From: Hymenobacter volaticus
Lineage (GTDB): Bacteria > Bacteroidota > Bacteroidia > Cytophagales > Hymenobacteraceae
Length of the DNA stretch: 64,000 nucleotides
Direction: 5' to 3'
Assembly (NCBI RefSeq): GCF_022921055.1
Contig: NZ_CP095061.1
Span: 721,501-785,500 of the forward strand
Part shown: piece after piece, positions 46,801 to 54,226 of the stretch
How the letters are laid out: each line of letters starts with the position of its first letter
Numbering within the stretch: the first letter of the stretch is position 1
Notes under the pieces: generated by a model
The model's database searches: none
Seen by the model: only the letters and a program-made list of their open reading frames with translations
What the model was told of the DNA's origin: nothing
Made by a program: the position numbers and the translations under genes

Positions 46801-48694
46801 CAGCAACCTCGACTTGACCATCAACGGCGCGCTGACTGCCACGGCGGGTACTACTATCACCAACCCCACCAGCCAAAACATCACGCTGACTTCAGCTACC
46901 AGCGGCGCAACGCTAGGCGGTACATTCAGCCTCAACAACGGGGCACTGACTACACCGGCTTTCTTAACCAACACGGGTACGCTAGCGCTAGGCGCCGGAG
47001 CGGTCAATGTGGGCACCACGCTCACCAACAGCGGCAGTTTGAGCAATGGCACGGGTGCCGTCACAGTAGGTACAGCCTTCACCAACAGCGGCACCTACAA
47101 TGCTAGCGTAGGGGATGGTGGCCTGAGCGTAGGCACCACCTTCACCAACAGCGGCAACTACGTAGCGGGTACTGGCAACCTCAACGTGACGAGCAACTTC
47201 GTGAACGTAGCTGGCAGCACCTTCTCGGCGGCCACCGGGAACGTGACCGTAGGGGGGAGCTTCACGAATGCCGGTACGTATGCGGCTACCACCAACGATG
47301 TACTGCGCGTCGCCGGTAACTTCAGCAACGATGCAACTGGCTCGTTCGTGGCGGGTACAAGCACACTGCAACTGAGCGGTGATTTCACCAATGCCGGCAC
47401 TTTCGGAGCGGGCACTAGCACGGTACAGTTCCTGTCGAATGCCAACCAAGTAATAAGCGGCACGACCACGTTCTACGACGCCCAAAAACTAGGTAGCGGT
47501 ATTCTCTCCCTCGGCGCGAATACCAATGCCACGGTGAGCAACCTGTTTACGCTGCAGAACGGCCTGTTCTCAACGGGAACTAGCAATACGCTCTTCCTAA
47601 CTAACACGACTATACAGCCGATAGTACGCACCAATACTACGTCCTACGTCAACGGCCGCTTGGCCATCAGCCTGCCCGACGCGGCAGCAGCTAGCCGCGT
47701 GTTCCCGATTGGCTTGGGTGGGCGCTACCGCCCGGTTACCATTCAGCCACAGGTGGCTTCGTCGTCGCCGGTAGTGTTAGTGGAAATTTTCAACGGCGCG
47801 CCCGGCGGAACGGTGGATAACTCGCTGTCCAACCTTTCTGTTAACCGCTACTACCGGATTCAGTTGCTTTCGGGTACCATCAACCAGCCTACGGTGCAGT
47901 TGAGCTTCAACACCGAGGGCATTGTGGACGAAGAAGTGAACGTGCCCGGCAACTTGCGGGTGGCTCGCTCTATGGGCAACAATGGCCCTTGGACCAATGC
48001 CGGCGGTGCGGGCGTATACTCGCCTGCTTCACCTCGTGGCTACACCATTTCGGCACCGGTCGTTATCAATTCCGATTCCTACTTCGCACTGGCTTCCACT
48101 AACGCCGTGGACAACCCGCTTTCCGGCTTGGCTCCGCTACCAGTTGAGTTGCTACACTTCACAGCCACGCCCCAAGGCAAAGCGGTACGTGTGGCGTGGG
48201 CCACGGCTTCCGAAAGAAAAAGCGCTTACTTCGTGGTGCAGCGCGCTGGCCAAAACCGCGAGTTTGTGGAAGTTGGCCGGGTAACCGCCCAAGGAACCTC
48301 CAGCGCCCGCCACGACTATACGCTGCTGGATGCTTCGCCGCTGGTGGGCCTGAACTACTACCGCTTGCGTCAAGTTGACCTCGATGGTAAGGCTGCCTAC
48401 TCACCCGTAGTAGCAGTGCGCTTCAATGGGGAAATAGCCGAGCCAACGCTGCAAGCGTATCCAAACCCCGCTTCCGGCCAGGGCTTTCGTCTGCTGACTA
48501 CCAACCTCAGCACCGATGGCGGTACCATACAGATCCACGACAGCAAAGGCCGCTTGGTGCTGACGCAAGTAGTAACTGCCGGCTCCGCAGAGGCTACTAT
48601 CCAACCACACCAGCCATTGGCCGCAGGTTTGTACTTGGTAAAATGGCTAGCTGCTGATGGCAGTAAGCTAACGACCAAGCTAGTGGTAGAATAA
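40850..48694 (+). CDS. Giant modular surface protein with T9SS sorting domain (2614 aa)
   Basis: A signal peptide (MKKNLLVLFSLLSSGLASGQ) leads into three consecutive modules starting near residues 22, 916 and 1843. Each opens with a W-rich motif (SGNWTDASTW; NGNWEDTNPA; GANWNDPAAW), passes through Thr/Asn/Gly-rich beta-solenoid-like sequence, and closes with an FPVG...KYTP block (near 780, 1710 and 2285). Modules one and two are about 925 residues; the third is shorter. Residues about 2030-2190 hold near-perfect repeats of 20-24 residues built on VGTTFTNSGNY. The C-terminal part has a fibronectin-like LPVELLHFTATPQGKAVRVAW domain and a sorting domain (LQAYPNPASGQGF...LAAGLYLVKW). It is probably a secreted adhesin or surface-layer filament; no enzyme motif is visible. 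Confidence 0.88.
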   Translation: MKKNLLVLFSLLSSGLASGQTLYTFNGGGTSGNWTDASTWTTDPTGSTSIGARLPQNGDNLVVTNSFVLVLNTTESKTGLSITIQRGGTLDLPAAASSFSSTLTRLAGQGTLRVGRPYFPAVTNNDFDDVATGTVEYYNWTSAAATLPQPGSNQYNNLRLLNTTSTPYAAQLNANLTVNGSLTLTRTSSADVALNFGQAASANRTLTVLGDVLVDAGTSLGVTAVAGAHTLTVGGSLTNNGTIRLHNGNATGDDTQRCLLVFNGTTDANFACNGPTDLGRLQINKGAGSRSLLNITSAATTPIGGHLRLNYIGAGTLLDLTNGTAKLGANLVLPRLRNGNDNYDIGTPTNSPTLWIAGATVRNNNADGSSNAVVVYGTYRISAGRFECLGAEGAVTREDGQYLIEGGTTVVEKFRPSNTMATHRGAFTISGGVFECSGTGSDPNFARFAHPYTTQSFRMTGGTIRVQNPQNSKGLFHLGVSVDNAIVTGGTIEVLLPNTNTACKVLSTAPLWNLNVSKPVAGGTSKVILDAIGVTPGYETGATITAQPLTVFNNFTINGANPASFDANSQDVNIQGTFTIGTGCTYLPTTNTTRFSGGQNQLLTNNGSIGSTLNTFYNLTVDKSNGTLTLDGTASTYTITNTLSLLNGVLNDGSKTVRVLGNVVNSASHTSGGGTGNITLAGAGGQVVSGDGNGVFGNLIVSSTAAAGTVAATFTASQSVASVLTLESNHVLDIGANRLSLTSISPNALVAGAGGFSSQRMIRTAGNQSDLGLRKTYGGADSFTFPVGAGSKYTPATIALNATLQLYGKVSVSPTNARNPFVTSNNSLGYYWKVRSTDFGPIPAGSIAANFTMLNADAAGTLANYVPGRYLPVTWTSSNNVNQVVKSATTSIIQFPGLSQVDGEFTAGETAAFGPITAYYTIRNGNWEDTNPATTPWSTVSHTGAAASSVPGPGNPVFIGSAAEGLFHTVTVTDNNARSGSLVIERGATLDVQTLTGHNFGALPDATASGAGRLRISSATPTAQFPGGDFGAFLQPGGGTVEYYTTGTQDLTVPTISATNLPLSAYKTLWLNAGAGRQVSLPNLNLRVYAQLKTGTQAAYLGEVLLSGSAAGNLTVDSLVAVERGALRYANGTARTITAGNNVTIGAGATFDTNGSGAAVANALRVGGSLTNDGTLDFNLNGKTSSLTFINSQNASLTGTTPVAVTNLASLTVNKGTNQTPVLTVDVAGTLTTPTSNWLTITTGTLRYAKASSTLTIHDAASAYVLNDAAGLTVDAPDATVTVATANSTAADLQLAGQLRVLRGTLSVGLPATGVSNDLEYASAGAPTIRVSGTGSLYVNGQVRRSMANTSGALRYDQSGGTVEVAGFGASATSNNERGLLEVQGAGSIFRMTGGTLTLRRSNQNSNVISDLYLRPDSTVVTAGTVVLGNAVAGAGNVTVSVDSSVPLYDLRVEAGANATSQNIGLLTGANALTLRGSLTIANDNSFFNANGLGLNIGQSLINNNSSTSTTLTAGGFRPGVATQTTTFTGGIAAQQLTAAIGTPANLTVFGSLVLNNAQSGGNLQLQTGRNVRVAGTLTLTRGTLADNGQTITALSSVVNSAVHTSSGTGSLTLGGTTNQSVGGNGTGRFGNVTLSNAAGATTTTNQEITGVLTLSNGALTIGSNLLLLSNPAANAVVGFNASRSIQTNGIVADLGVRKNYPAGASDFTFPVGSAGKYTPVRMNVTANAAVGTLTVRPINTAHPSTTDPLAKELNYYWKLNSTGFSNPTVTQVFNYVDASAGNDVNGTEANYVLGRFLGSAWTPINGIAGTVNTTGNNLTLANVNYFEGDYTGGESTEFGTVPTFYSRTATAGLAGGANWNDPAAWTFNPDGSDSGPLPTTFPTLANPVVLLGGHLINSNGAGRGAANLTLNGTLDLAANGANNFNTVSGTGTLRIGSALFPAGNYAGFVAANTGTVDYTADVQLPARDTYNNLLFTGGNAKQLSNLDLTINGALTATAGTTITNPTSQNITLTSATSGATLGGTFSLNNGALTTPAFLTNTGTLALGAGAVNVGTTLTNSGSLSNGTGAVTVGTAFTNSGTYNASVGDGGLSVGTTFTNSGNYVAGTGNLNVTSNFVNVAGSTFSAATGNVTVGGSFTNAGTYAATTNDVLRVAGNFSNDATGSFVAGTSTLQLSGDFTNAGTFGAGTSTVQFLSNANQVISGTTTFYDAQKLGSGILSLGANTNATVSNLFTLQNGLFSTGTSNTLFLTNTTIQPIVRTNTTSYVNGRLAISLPDAAAASRVFPIGLGGRYRPVTIQPQVASSSPVVLVEIFNGAPGGTVDNSLSNLSVNRYYRIQLLSGTINQPTVQLSFNTEGIVDEEVNVPGNLRVARSMGNNGPWTNAGGAGVYSPASPRGYTISAPVVINSDSYFALASTNAVDNPLSGLAPLPVELLHFTATPQGKAVRVAWATASERKSAYFVVQRAGQNREFVEVGRVTAQGTSSARHDYTLLDASPLVGLNYYRLRQVDLDGKAAYSPVVAVRFNGEIAEPTLQAYPNPASGQGFRLLTTNLSTDGGTIQIHDSKGRLVLTQVVTAGSAEATIQPHQPLAAGLYLVKWLAADGSKLTTKLVVE

Positions 48695-48709
48695 GCTGCT
48701 ACGAGCGAA

Positions 48710-48745
48710 AAAAGCCCCTGACTGCTGATGTGGTCAGGGGCTTTT
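48710..48745. terminator. Bidirectional terminator between giant gene and serine hydrolase gene
   Basis: AAAAGCCCCTGAC and GTCAGGGGCTTTT form a perfect 13-bp stem with A/T flanks between two convergent genes. Confidence 0.9.
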
Positions 48746-48775
48746 GCTTTCGAGGGTGCAGGCTAGCTCGACTGG

Positions 48776-50104
48776 CTAGTGCTTCACTAAACGACGCGTA
48801 GCCAGTACTTTGCCTTCCGGAGCTAGCCATTGCATCAAATACAAACCGTTGGGCAGCTCCGCTACCGATACTCTGGTTTCGGAAGTAGCGAGTTGCTGCT
48901 TTACTACGCGCCCGGTGGCGTCGAGCAAGCGTAGGCTAACCGCGGTAGGCACCGTGGCAACTGTCACGCTGTTCGTGGCCGGGTTGGGATAAAGCTGCAC
49001 CGCAGATTCTGCTGCGGCTTTGCTGGCTGCCAGCGGCCGACACTGCACGGCCGCCATCAGGTAGCGCCACAACTCGGTGTCGAATGACGATAAGGCTAAG
49101 CGTACATCGCCGGCTTCTTTGCCTTGACGCACTACCACCAGTCCTAAGCTAGGCACCACGTAAATTTTCTGGTCGTTCTTGCCTAAGGCCGCAATCATGT
49201 CGGCGGGAGCAGTGGGAATGAGAGGGCCAGGAAAGGTGGTTTGTTGGGGGCCAGGTAGCTTGTAGGAAGTTTGGCCGTTCAGCCACCATAGGTACCCATA
49301 GCTGCGGTTGAAGGACTGCGAAGGCGTGGTCATCTGGCGGAAATAGGCGGTGTCGCGCAGAATGGCAGTGCCGTTCCAGGTGCCACATGCCAACGCCAGC
49401 AGCCCAAAACGGGCCATGTCGCGGGCCCGGCTGTAGTAAGTGCCCTGTACCCACAGCCCGTTCATGCCGATGCGGGAAGCCAGCCGCTGGTTGGTGTATT
49501 GGTTGAAGGTCAGGCCGCTGGCAGCAGCCACTACATTCTGCAACAGCAAATAAGGGGCATTGTGGTAGGCCCAGCGTGTACCCGCATCGGCGCGGTAAAG
49601 CAGGCAGCCCGGCGTTTGACTGTCGGCGGTGCAGGGCGCGGGCGGGGTATCGTCGAGGCCGGTGGTCATGGTGAGTTGGTGACGCACCGTAATCAGCTTT
49701 TCTTTGGCCGTTGGTACTGAGGTCCAGCCGCGGCCAAGTGTGCGGGAGGTGCTATCAGAGAGGCGAAGCAGGCCATCTTGCTGCGCAATGCCCACTAGCA
49801 TAGCCGTGAGCGACTTGCCCGCCGAGGCCCAATACCACACAGAATCCTGCGTGTAGGTGCCGTAGTAGCGTTCCACCACGATTCGGCCATCCTTGAGCAC
49901 CATAAACGACTTGGTTTGCTTGCGCCCCAGGAAGGCTAGCAGCGAGTCGAGCTGCGGCTGACACCAGCCGAGACTCTGTGGGGTGGTGGTGGCCCAGCTG
50001 CCTGCTGCGGTAGTCGGCGGAAAGTACAGCGCAGGCTGTTGGGCCTGAGTAGGCAGTGAAGGAAAGCCAAGGAAAAGTGCTAATAGGAGTAGAGCGTATT
50101 TCAT
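48776..50104 (-). CDS. Beta-lactamase-fold serine hydrolase with T9SS sorting domain
   Basis: The ATG at 50104 gives 442 residues with a signal peptide (MKYALLLLALFLGFPSLPTQAQ). The class-C-like hydrolase domain has the SxxK nucleophile (WASAGKSLTAML), the YxN motif (WAYHNAPYLLL), and WWLNGQ with IAALGKNDQKIYVVPSLGLVVVRQG toward its end. The final 72 residues are a T9SS sorting domain (LYPNPATNSVTV...LPNGLYLMQW). It is therefore a secreted or surface-bound esterase or peptidase of the penicillin-binding-like family. The substrate is unknown. It converges with the giant T9SS gene. Confidence 0.88.
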   Translation of the reverse strand: MKYALLLLALFLGFPSLPTQAQQPALYFPPTTAAGSWATTTPQSLGWCQPQLDSLLAFLGRKQTKSFMVLKDGRIVVERYYGTYTQDSVWYWASAGKSLTAMLVGIAQQDGLLRLSDSTSRTLGRGWTSVPTAKEKLITVRHQLTMTTGLDDTPPAPCTADSQTPGCLLYRADAGTRWAYHNAPYLLLQNVVAAASGLTFNQYTNQRLASRIGMNGLWVQGTYYSRARDMARFGLLALACGTWNGTAILRDTAYFRQMTTPSQSFNRSYGYLWWLNGQTSYKLPGPQQTTFPGPLIPTAPADMIAALGKNDQKIYVVPSLGLVVVRQGKEAGDVRLALSSFDTELWRYLMAAVQCRPLAASKAAAESAVQLYPNPATNSVTVATVPTAVSLRLLDATGRVVKQQLATSETRVSVAELPNGLYLMQWLAPEGKVLATRRLVKH

Positions 50105-50233
50105 GCGGTAGCAAAATAGAATAAGATACCGCTTCGACAATATTCGACTCTCAAAGTTTAAGTCGTATTATGACAGAGACGCTATTATTCTGCGTGCTGA
50201 TTCGGGACGTAGTACCTTGCGCTTATTACGCGT

Positions 50234-51139
50234 ATGCAGCTTCCATCACTTCCCGTCGTTTCGCGCTTGGCGCCTACGCCCAGCGGCTTTTTGCATCTCG
50301 GCAACGCTGTCAACTTCACGCTGACCTGGCTGCTTACTCGCCGCGCGGGTGGTACCCTGCACCTGCGCATCGATGACCTAGACCGTGCCCGGTTTCGGCC
50401 GGTTTACCTCGCCAACATCTTCCAGACCCTAGATTGGCTTGGCCTCGACTACGACCATGGCCCCAGCGGCCCCGATGACTTCGAACAGCACTACTCTCAA
50501 CGCCACTTTCTGGCCACCTACGAAACCCTACTGCAAGCCGGCTACTTCGCTCATCCCGATTTACTCTACGCCTGTAACTGCTCCCGCACCGACTTGGCTC
50601 GTGCCGCCTTATCATCAAGCAGTAATTATCCGGGTACCTGCCGCGCCAAAGCCCTAGCCCCAGGTGCGCCCGAAACTGCTTGGCGCGCCCACGTTCCAGT
50701 TAATTCAACGGTACTAGTACCCGATCTGTGGCAAGGTCAACTAGCAGTGCCGCTGGCCGAGAGCCTCGGCGACTTTGTAGTGCGCAAGAAAGATGGCACG
50801 GCCGCCTACCAACTCGCCTCGATAGTGGACGACATACGGTTAGGCGTCACGCTGATTGTGCGTGGGCTGGACCTGTTGCCTAGTACCGCCGCGCAGTTGT
50901 GGCTAGCCGGTCAGTTGCCCGGCGTAGAATCCTTTCAGAACACGCAGTTCCTTCACCACGGGTTACTGCTGGACACTGCGGGACAGAAGCTCTCTAAATC
51001 CACGCAGGCGGGGCAGCAACGCGGAATCGTTGCCGAGGCGAGTCATCCGCGAGTAGTGTATGCTGCCGTGGCGCAATTGCTTGGGTTGCCAGCAGCAGCT
51101 AGTGAATCTTTAGACGCGTTGCGAGCGGCTTTGCAATAG
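50234..51139 (+). CDS. gluQ: Glutamyl-Q tRNA(Asp) synthetase
   Basis: This 301-residue protein is a truncated glutamyl-tRNA synthetase without the anticodon-binding domain. The HIGH-type signature is APTPSGFLHLGNAVNF and the KMSKS-type loop is QKLSKSTQ. A zinc site of the GluQ-RS type is visible as YACNCSRTDL...NYPGTCR. The DDLDRARF and SLGDFVVRKKDGTAAYQLASIVDD blocks match YadB. The enzyme attaches glutamate to the queuosine base in the anticodon of tRNA(Asp). It is convergent with endonuclease V. Confidence 0.92.
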   Translation: MQLPSLPVVSRLAPTPSGFLHLGNAVNFTLTWLLTRRAGGTLHLRIDDLDRARFRPVYLANIFQTLDWLGLDYDHGPSGPDDFEQHYSQRHFLATYETLLQAGYFAHPDLLYACNCSRTDLARAALSSSSNYPGTCRAKALAPGAPETAWRAHVPVNSTVLVPDLWQGQLAVPLAESLGDFVVRKKDGTAAYQLASIVDDIRLGVTLIVRGLDLLPSTAAQLWLAGQLPGVESFQNTQFLHHGLLLDTAGQKLSKSTQAGQQRGIVAEASHPRVVYAAVAQLLGLPAAASESLDALRAALQ

Positions 51140-51150
51140 TACGTTGTGTG

Positions 51151-51837
51151 CTACTTCAGTTCTTTCTTGAATTCTTCGGCCCAATGGTCGGCTAGGCGGG
51201 TAGGTTCGGGCAGCTTGTAGCCGCGCAGGCACGCCAGCGTGAGGCGAGTAGCCGTGGCTTGGTCGCAGCGGTGGCCAGGGCTGACGAATAGGGGCTGCAC
51301 TTTATCTTTCGAGCGAATGACTTCGCCGAGCAGTTCTCCGTTCCGATCGGTTAGCGCTGAAATGCTGCCCTTAGTTAGAGCCGGCTCCTGGAACGTGCCC
51401 GTCAGCTTCTGTTTGGCCACCCCGAAAGTGGGCATATCGAGTAGTACGCCCAAGTGGGCGGCAATACCCATGCGGCGCGGGTGCGCAATGCCATGACCGT
51501 CCACCATAATCACATCGGGCTTTTGCTGGAGCTTTTCGTAGGTTCGGAGCACATTGGGTGCTTCCCGGAAGGAGAGCAAGCCCGGGATGTAAGGCACTTC
51601 CACCGGGCCCACGCTCCACACCTTTTCCACTAATTCCAGCGAAGGAAAACGCAACAGCACGAACACCGACAAGATGGTTTCGGGCGTGGGAAACGATGAA
51701 TCGCAGCCGGCGATGAACTGCGGCTCGCGGGCCAGTGCCTCCTGCCGGACGCGGGTGCGCATCTCGTCTTGCAGGCGTGTTAGGTCGCGCACTATGATAG
51801 GATCGGCGGGTGGGCCAGGCGGGCGGTAGTAAGCCAT
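51151..51837 (-). CDS. nfi: Endonuclease V
   Basis: This 228-residue protein has the active-site aspartate motif FIAGCDSSF (family DxS/T), the PYIPGLLSFRE wedge motif, the second aspartate in VIMVDGHGIAHPRRMGIAAHLG, the conserved lysine in FGVAKQKLTG and the third acid in SPGHRCDQATA. These are all the hallmarks of deoxyinosine 3' endonuclease, which nicks DNA one base beyond hypoxanthine. The length is normal. The gene is single and ends 11 bases from the convergent gluQ gene. Confidence 0.94.
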   Translation of the reverse strand: MAYYRPPGPPADPIIVRDLTRLQDEMRTRVRQEALAREPQFIAGCDSSFPTPETILSVFVLLRFPSLELVEKVWSVGPVEVPYIPGLLSFREAPNVLRTYEKLQQKPDVIMVDGHGIAHPRRMGIAAHLGVLLDMPTFGVAKQKLTGTFQEPALTKGSISALTDRNGELLGEVIRSKDKVQPLFVSPGHRCDQATATRLTLACLRGYKLPEPTRLADHWAEEFKKELK

Positions 51838-51987
51838 GAGCAGCAGACAGGTGATGAGTGGGTGGTAGTGTGTACTGCCAAGCTAGGCTTGAGGTTGGGC
51901 GCAGGGGGTTACGAACCCGAAGCTATAGTCCAAAGCCCGAGTGGTTGCTGCACTACAGAAATGCAGTTAGAACGTCGTGCTTTCCCA

Positions 51988-52044
51988 ATGAAGCTTGTTG
52001 CTTTTTTGCTACTATCGGGGCTAACACGTATAAGTGCTCAGTAA
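51988..52044 (+). other. Orphan 18-codon signal-peptide-like frame
   Basis: The frame reads MKLVAFLLLSGLTRISAQ and then stops at TAA. It looks exactly like a cleavable export signal with no mature protein after it, 21 bases before the next gene. It could be a relic of a decayed exported gene or chance. Confidence 0.25.
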
Positions 52045-52065
52045 TCCAAAACTGATCTGTGAGTT

Positions 52066-52635
52066 ATGTCTAAATCCGAACAACCTGCGCACACCGGCAG
52101 TGGTGCACATTTCGAGCGGCGCTATTGGGTTGATGTGCAGCAGCCGCGCCAGTCGGCTGCCGAACTCATGCAGCATATCCAGTGCAACCTGCCCGACTTT
52201 TCGCCTGATTTGTTGGCTGACTTCAAGAAATCGAAGGGAGCGTCGCACTGCCTGGAAGTAAACGATGAGTACCGCATCAAGATCCTAGGCCCCTGGAATG
52301 GCGATGTGCGCGTGACGGAGCTAGACTTCGATTATTTCGAGCTGGTGACGTTGGAAAACCACCCCGAAGCAGGGCGCATTCGGTTTTCGTTGGGTCCGCA
52401 CGCTTCGCTGCCGCACACCCTGCGGTTTGAAATTCACTCGTGGGCCCGTTCGCGTGATGGACTAGTAGCCTTCACCTACGACACGTTGGGTTTGGGCAAA
52501 AAGGTGCAGCAGCAAACGTGGGAAACGTTTTGCCAGCGCGTGGCCTCCTACAGCGGCGGCCTCCAACTAGGCCCCGTACACGTAGAAACAGTGAAGCAAA
52601 GCGAATCGGAAACCGAGGTTATCCACGATGCCTAA
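52066..52635 (+). CDS. Unknown protein in operon with DUF1990
   Basis: This 189-residue soluble protein starts MSKSEQPAHTGSGAHFERRYWVDV. It has alternating strand-like segments (YRIKILGPWNGDVRVTELDFDYFELVTLENHPEAGRIRFSLG; LRFEIHSWARSRDGLVAFTYDTLG) with many aromatic residues, which suggests a lipocalin-like or START-like beta barrel. Its last eight bases overlap the ATG of the DUF1990 gene, so the two are translated together and probably work together. No named family was recognised. Confidence 0.75.
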   Translation: MSKSEQPAHTGSGAHFERRYWVDVQQPRQSAAELMQHIQCNLPDFSPDLLADFKKSKGASHCLEVNDEYRIKILGPWNGDVRVTELDFDYFELVTLENHPEAGRIRFSLGPHASLPHTLRFEIHSWARSRDGLVAFTYDTLGLGKKVQQQTWETFCQRVASYSGGLQLGPVHVETVKQSESETEVIHDA

Positions 52636-53352
52636 AGCACAGCCCCTAGACGAGCGCCAGAAAGCCCGACTCAAAGCCTACGAAAAAGCGGGCTACAACT
52701 TCGACCTCAACCGCACCCACGAGTACACCCGCGAAACCGGCTGGAACGTGGACGACTACGAAACCGAGCTGCCGCCCGAAGCACCTGGCCCGCCTGCTGC
52801 GCAAGGTTCGTGGGCGGCGGCCCGGGAAGTGCTGCGCAACTACACCTTCCCGCCGCCTAACCTTATCACCGGCATCTTTGTGCCCGACCAGCCCTGGAGC
52901 AGCGCGTGATGGTGCTGCGCGGAATGTTTTTGGGGTTTTCGTTTTGGTTTGGCGTGCGGGTGGGCGGCGTCACCGATGAGCGCCGGCCGCTGCCCGAAGG
53001 CGGCGAGGAACAGGTGTGGGGTTACAACTACCGCACGCTCGAAGGGCATTTTGAACGCGGCGAAATCATCTTCACCGTTCACAAAAGCTTGACTACCGGC
53101 CGCGTCGTTTTCCGCATTCACGCACTTTCCCAAACCGGCCGTATCCGCAACCCTTTCTACTGGCTCGGTTTCAAGCTCTTTGGCCGGATGCTGCAAAAGC
53201 GCTTTTCCCGGCAGTCGATGCAGCGGCTGAAAGCGCAAGTGGAAGAAATGCTGCAACAAGGCTGGAGCACACCGAGCGAAAGCAACACCACGCCCGTCGA
53301 GTCTACGTCTTCTCACGAGCAAGCGCAGCAACAATTAGACAAGGCCACGTAG
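52628..53352 (+). CDS. DUF1990 protein, frameshifted near 52893
   Basis: The first 90 residues (MPKAQPLDERQKARLKAYEK to FPPPNLITGIFVPDQP) and the part from MVLRGMFLGFSFWFGVRV onward lie in different frames. The stop arises because CAGCCCTGG has three Cs where CCCC would give PDQPLEQRVMVLRG; one added base at 52892-52894 joins them into 241 residues. The joined protein has the DUF1990 pattern: SWAAAREVLRNYTFPP, VWGYNYRTLEGHFERGEIIFTVHKS, VVFRIHALSQTGRIRNPFYWLG. The function is unknown. The gene overlaps the upstream gene by eight bases. Confidence 0.78.
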
Positions 53353-53382
53353 TAGCACATTCGCTATACTGCCCGAGTGGCC

Positions 53383-54054
53383 TTACTCTCCGGCCGGGCC
53401 TCCGCCGTGTATCATGTCTGACACAATGCCGCGGTTTTTGGTGAGTTCGGCGTACACCACCCCCACAATATGGAAGGCCGTGAAAGCCAACACAAGGTAC
53501 ATGGTGAAATTGTGGACTTCCTTGACGGTGTGCTCCAGGCGGTGCAGAAACTCCACGTCATCGGCATAAATCAGGACAAGGCCTGTCACGACCATCACCA
53601 CGAGCATCAGGTAGAAGAGCACGTACGAGTACTTCACCAACAGCGAATGGCGGTTGTCCTGCAAATCGATGCCGCCTTGGCGGAAAAGAAATCGAGCCTG
53701 CCGTAGTTTCGCGCCGAAGCGTTGGGCACCGTTCTGCGTGAATTCCAATGCTATCCGCAGCACCAGCAACACCGAAAGAGCCACACCCAACCCAATGTGC
53801 CAGTCCCAAATGCGATGACTCACAATGCGGGTAAGACCGCGCACCTGCTGCTTGCTGAACGTGACGCCCTCCGCAGCCAGCACCTTCTGAAATTCGGGCC
53901 CTACGGTTTTCATTTTCACAATCACATACAAAAACAAAATCGTAATCAGCAAGCCAGTCACGACCAAGGTATTCGTCCAGTGCCAGAGGCGTAAACCGAG
54001 CGAATTACGTTTCAGCCCGGTAACGGGCGGGGTGGCAGCAGTTTGCGGAGTCAT
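53383..54054 (-). CDS. Cytochrome b561-like membrane protein (cytochrome b/b6 domain)
   Basis: The ATG at 54054 gives 223 residues. Four membrane helices carry histidines placed for two b haems: GLRLWHWTNTLVV (helix 1), IVSHRIWDWHIGLGVALSVL (helix 2), YVLFYLMLVVMVVTGLVL (helix 3) and VHNFTMYLVLAFTAFHIVGVVYAEL (helix 4). The NRGIVSDMIHGG tail is typical of dihaem cytochrome b subunits that pass electrons to periplasmic partners. No partner oxidoreductase gene is adjacent. The ATG chosen starts MTPQTAATPPV; an upstream one would add an unconserved hydrophobic tail. Confidence 0.88.
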   Translation of the reverse strand: MTPQTAATPPVTGLKRNSLGLRLWHWTNTLVVTGLLITILFLYVIVKMKTVGPEFQKVLAAEGVTFSKQQVRGLTRIVSHRIWDWHIGLGVALSVLLVLRIALEFTQNGAQRFGAKLRQARFLFRQGGIDLQDNRHSLLVKYSYVLFYLMLVVMVVTGLVLIYADDVEFLHRLEHTVKEVHNFTMYLVLAFTAFHIVGVVYAELTKNRGIVSDMIHGGGPAGE

Positions 54055-54226
54055 GAGCGAGTTGATAGGGAGGTCGTTAGAAAAAGAAATATACAACGAC
54101 AAGTAATACACGTATAGAAAGCAAAAGTGGAGGCTGCCACCCTTATTCCGCGCTTGGCAAAACCTTCCCCCACAAAAAGGGTTAAACGCACTCGTTCCGC
54201 CTATTTTTCCAAAACCAACTTCACCG

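Noticed and set aside
46965..47420. Possible CRISPR-like regular repeats
   Set aside because: The repetition is codon-phased protein repeats within a coding sequence, with no constant direct repeats or spacers and no cas genes.
40895..48678. Many long open frames on the minus strand opposite the giant surface-protein gene
   Set aside because: They follow the GC codon bias and repeats of the plus-strand gene, are fragmented, and show no leaders or motifs.
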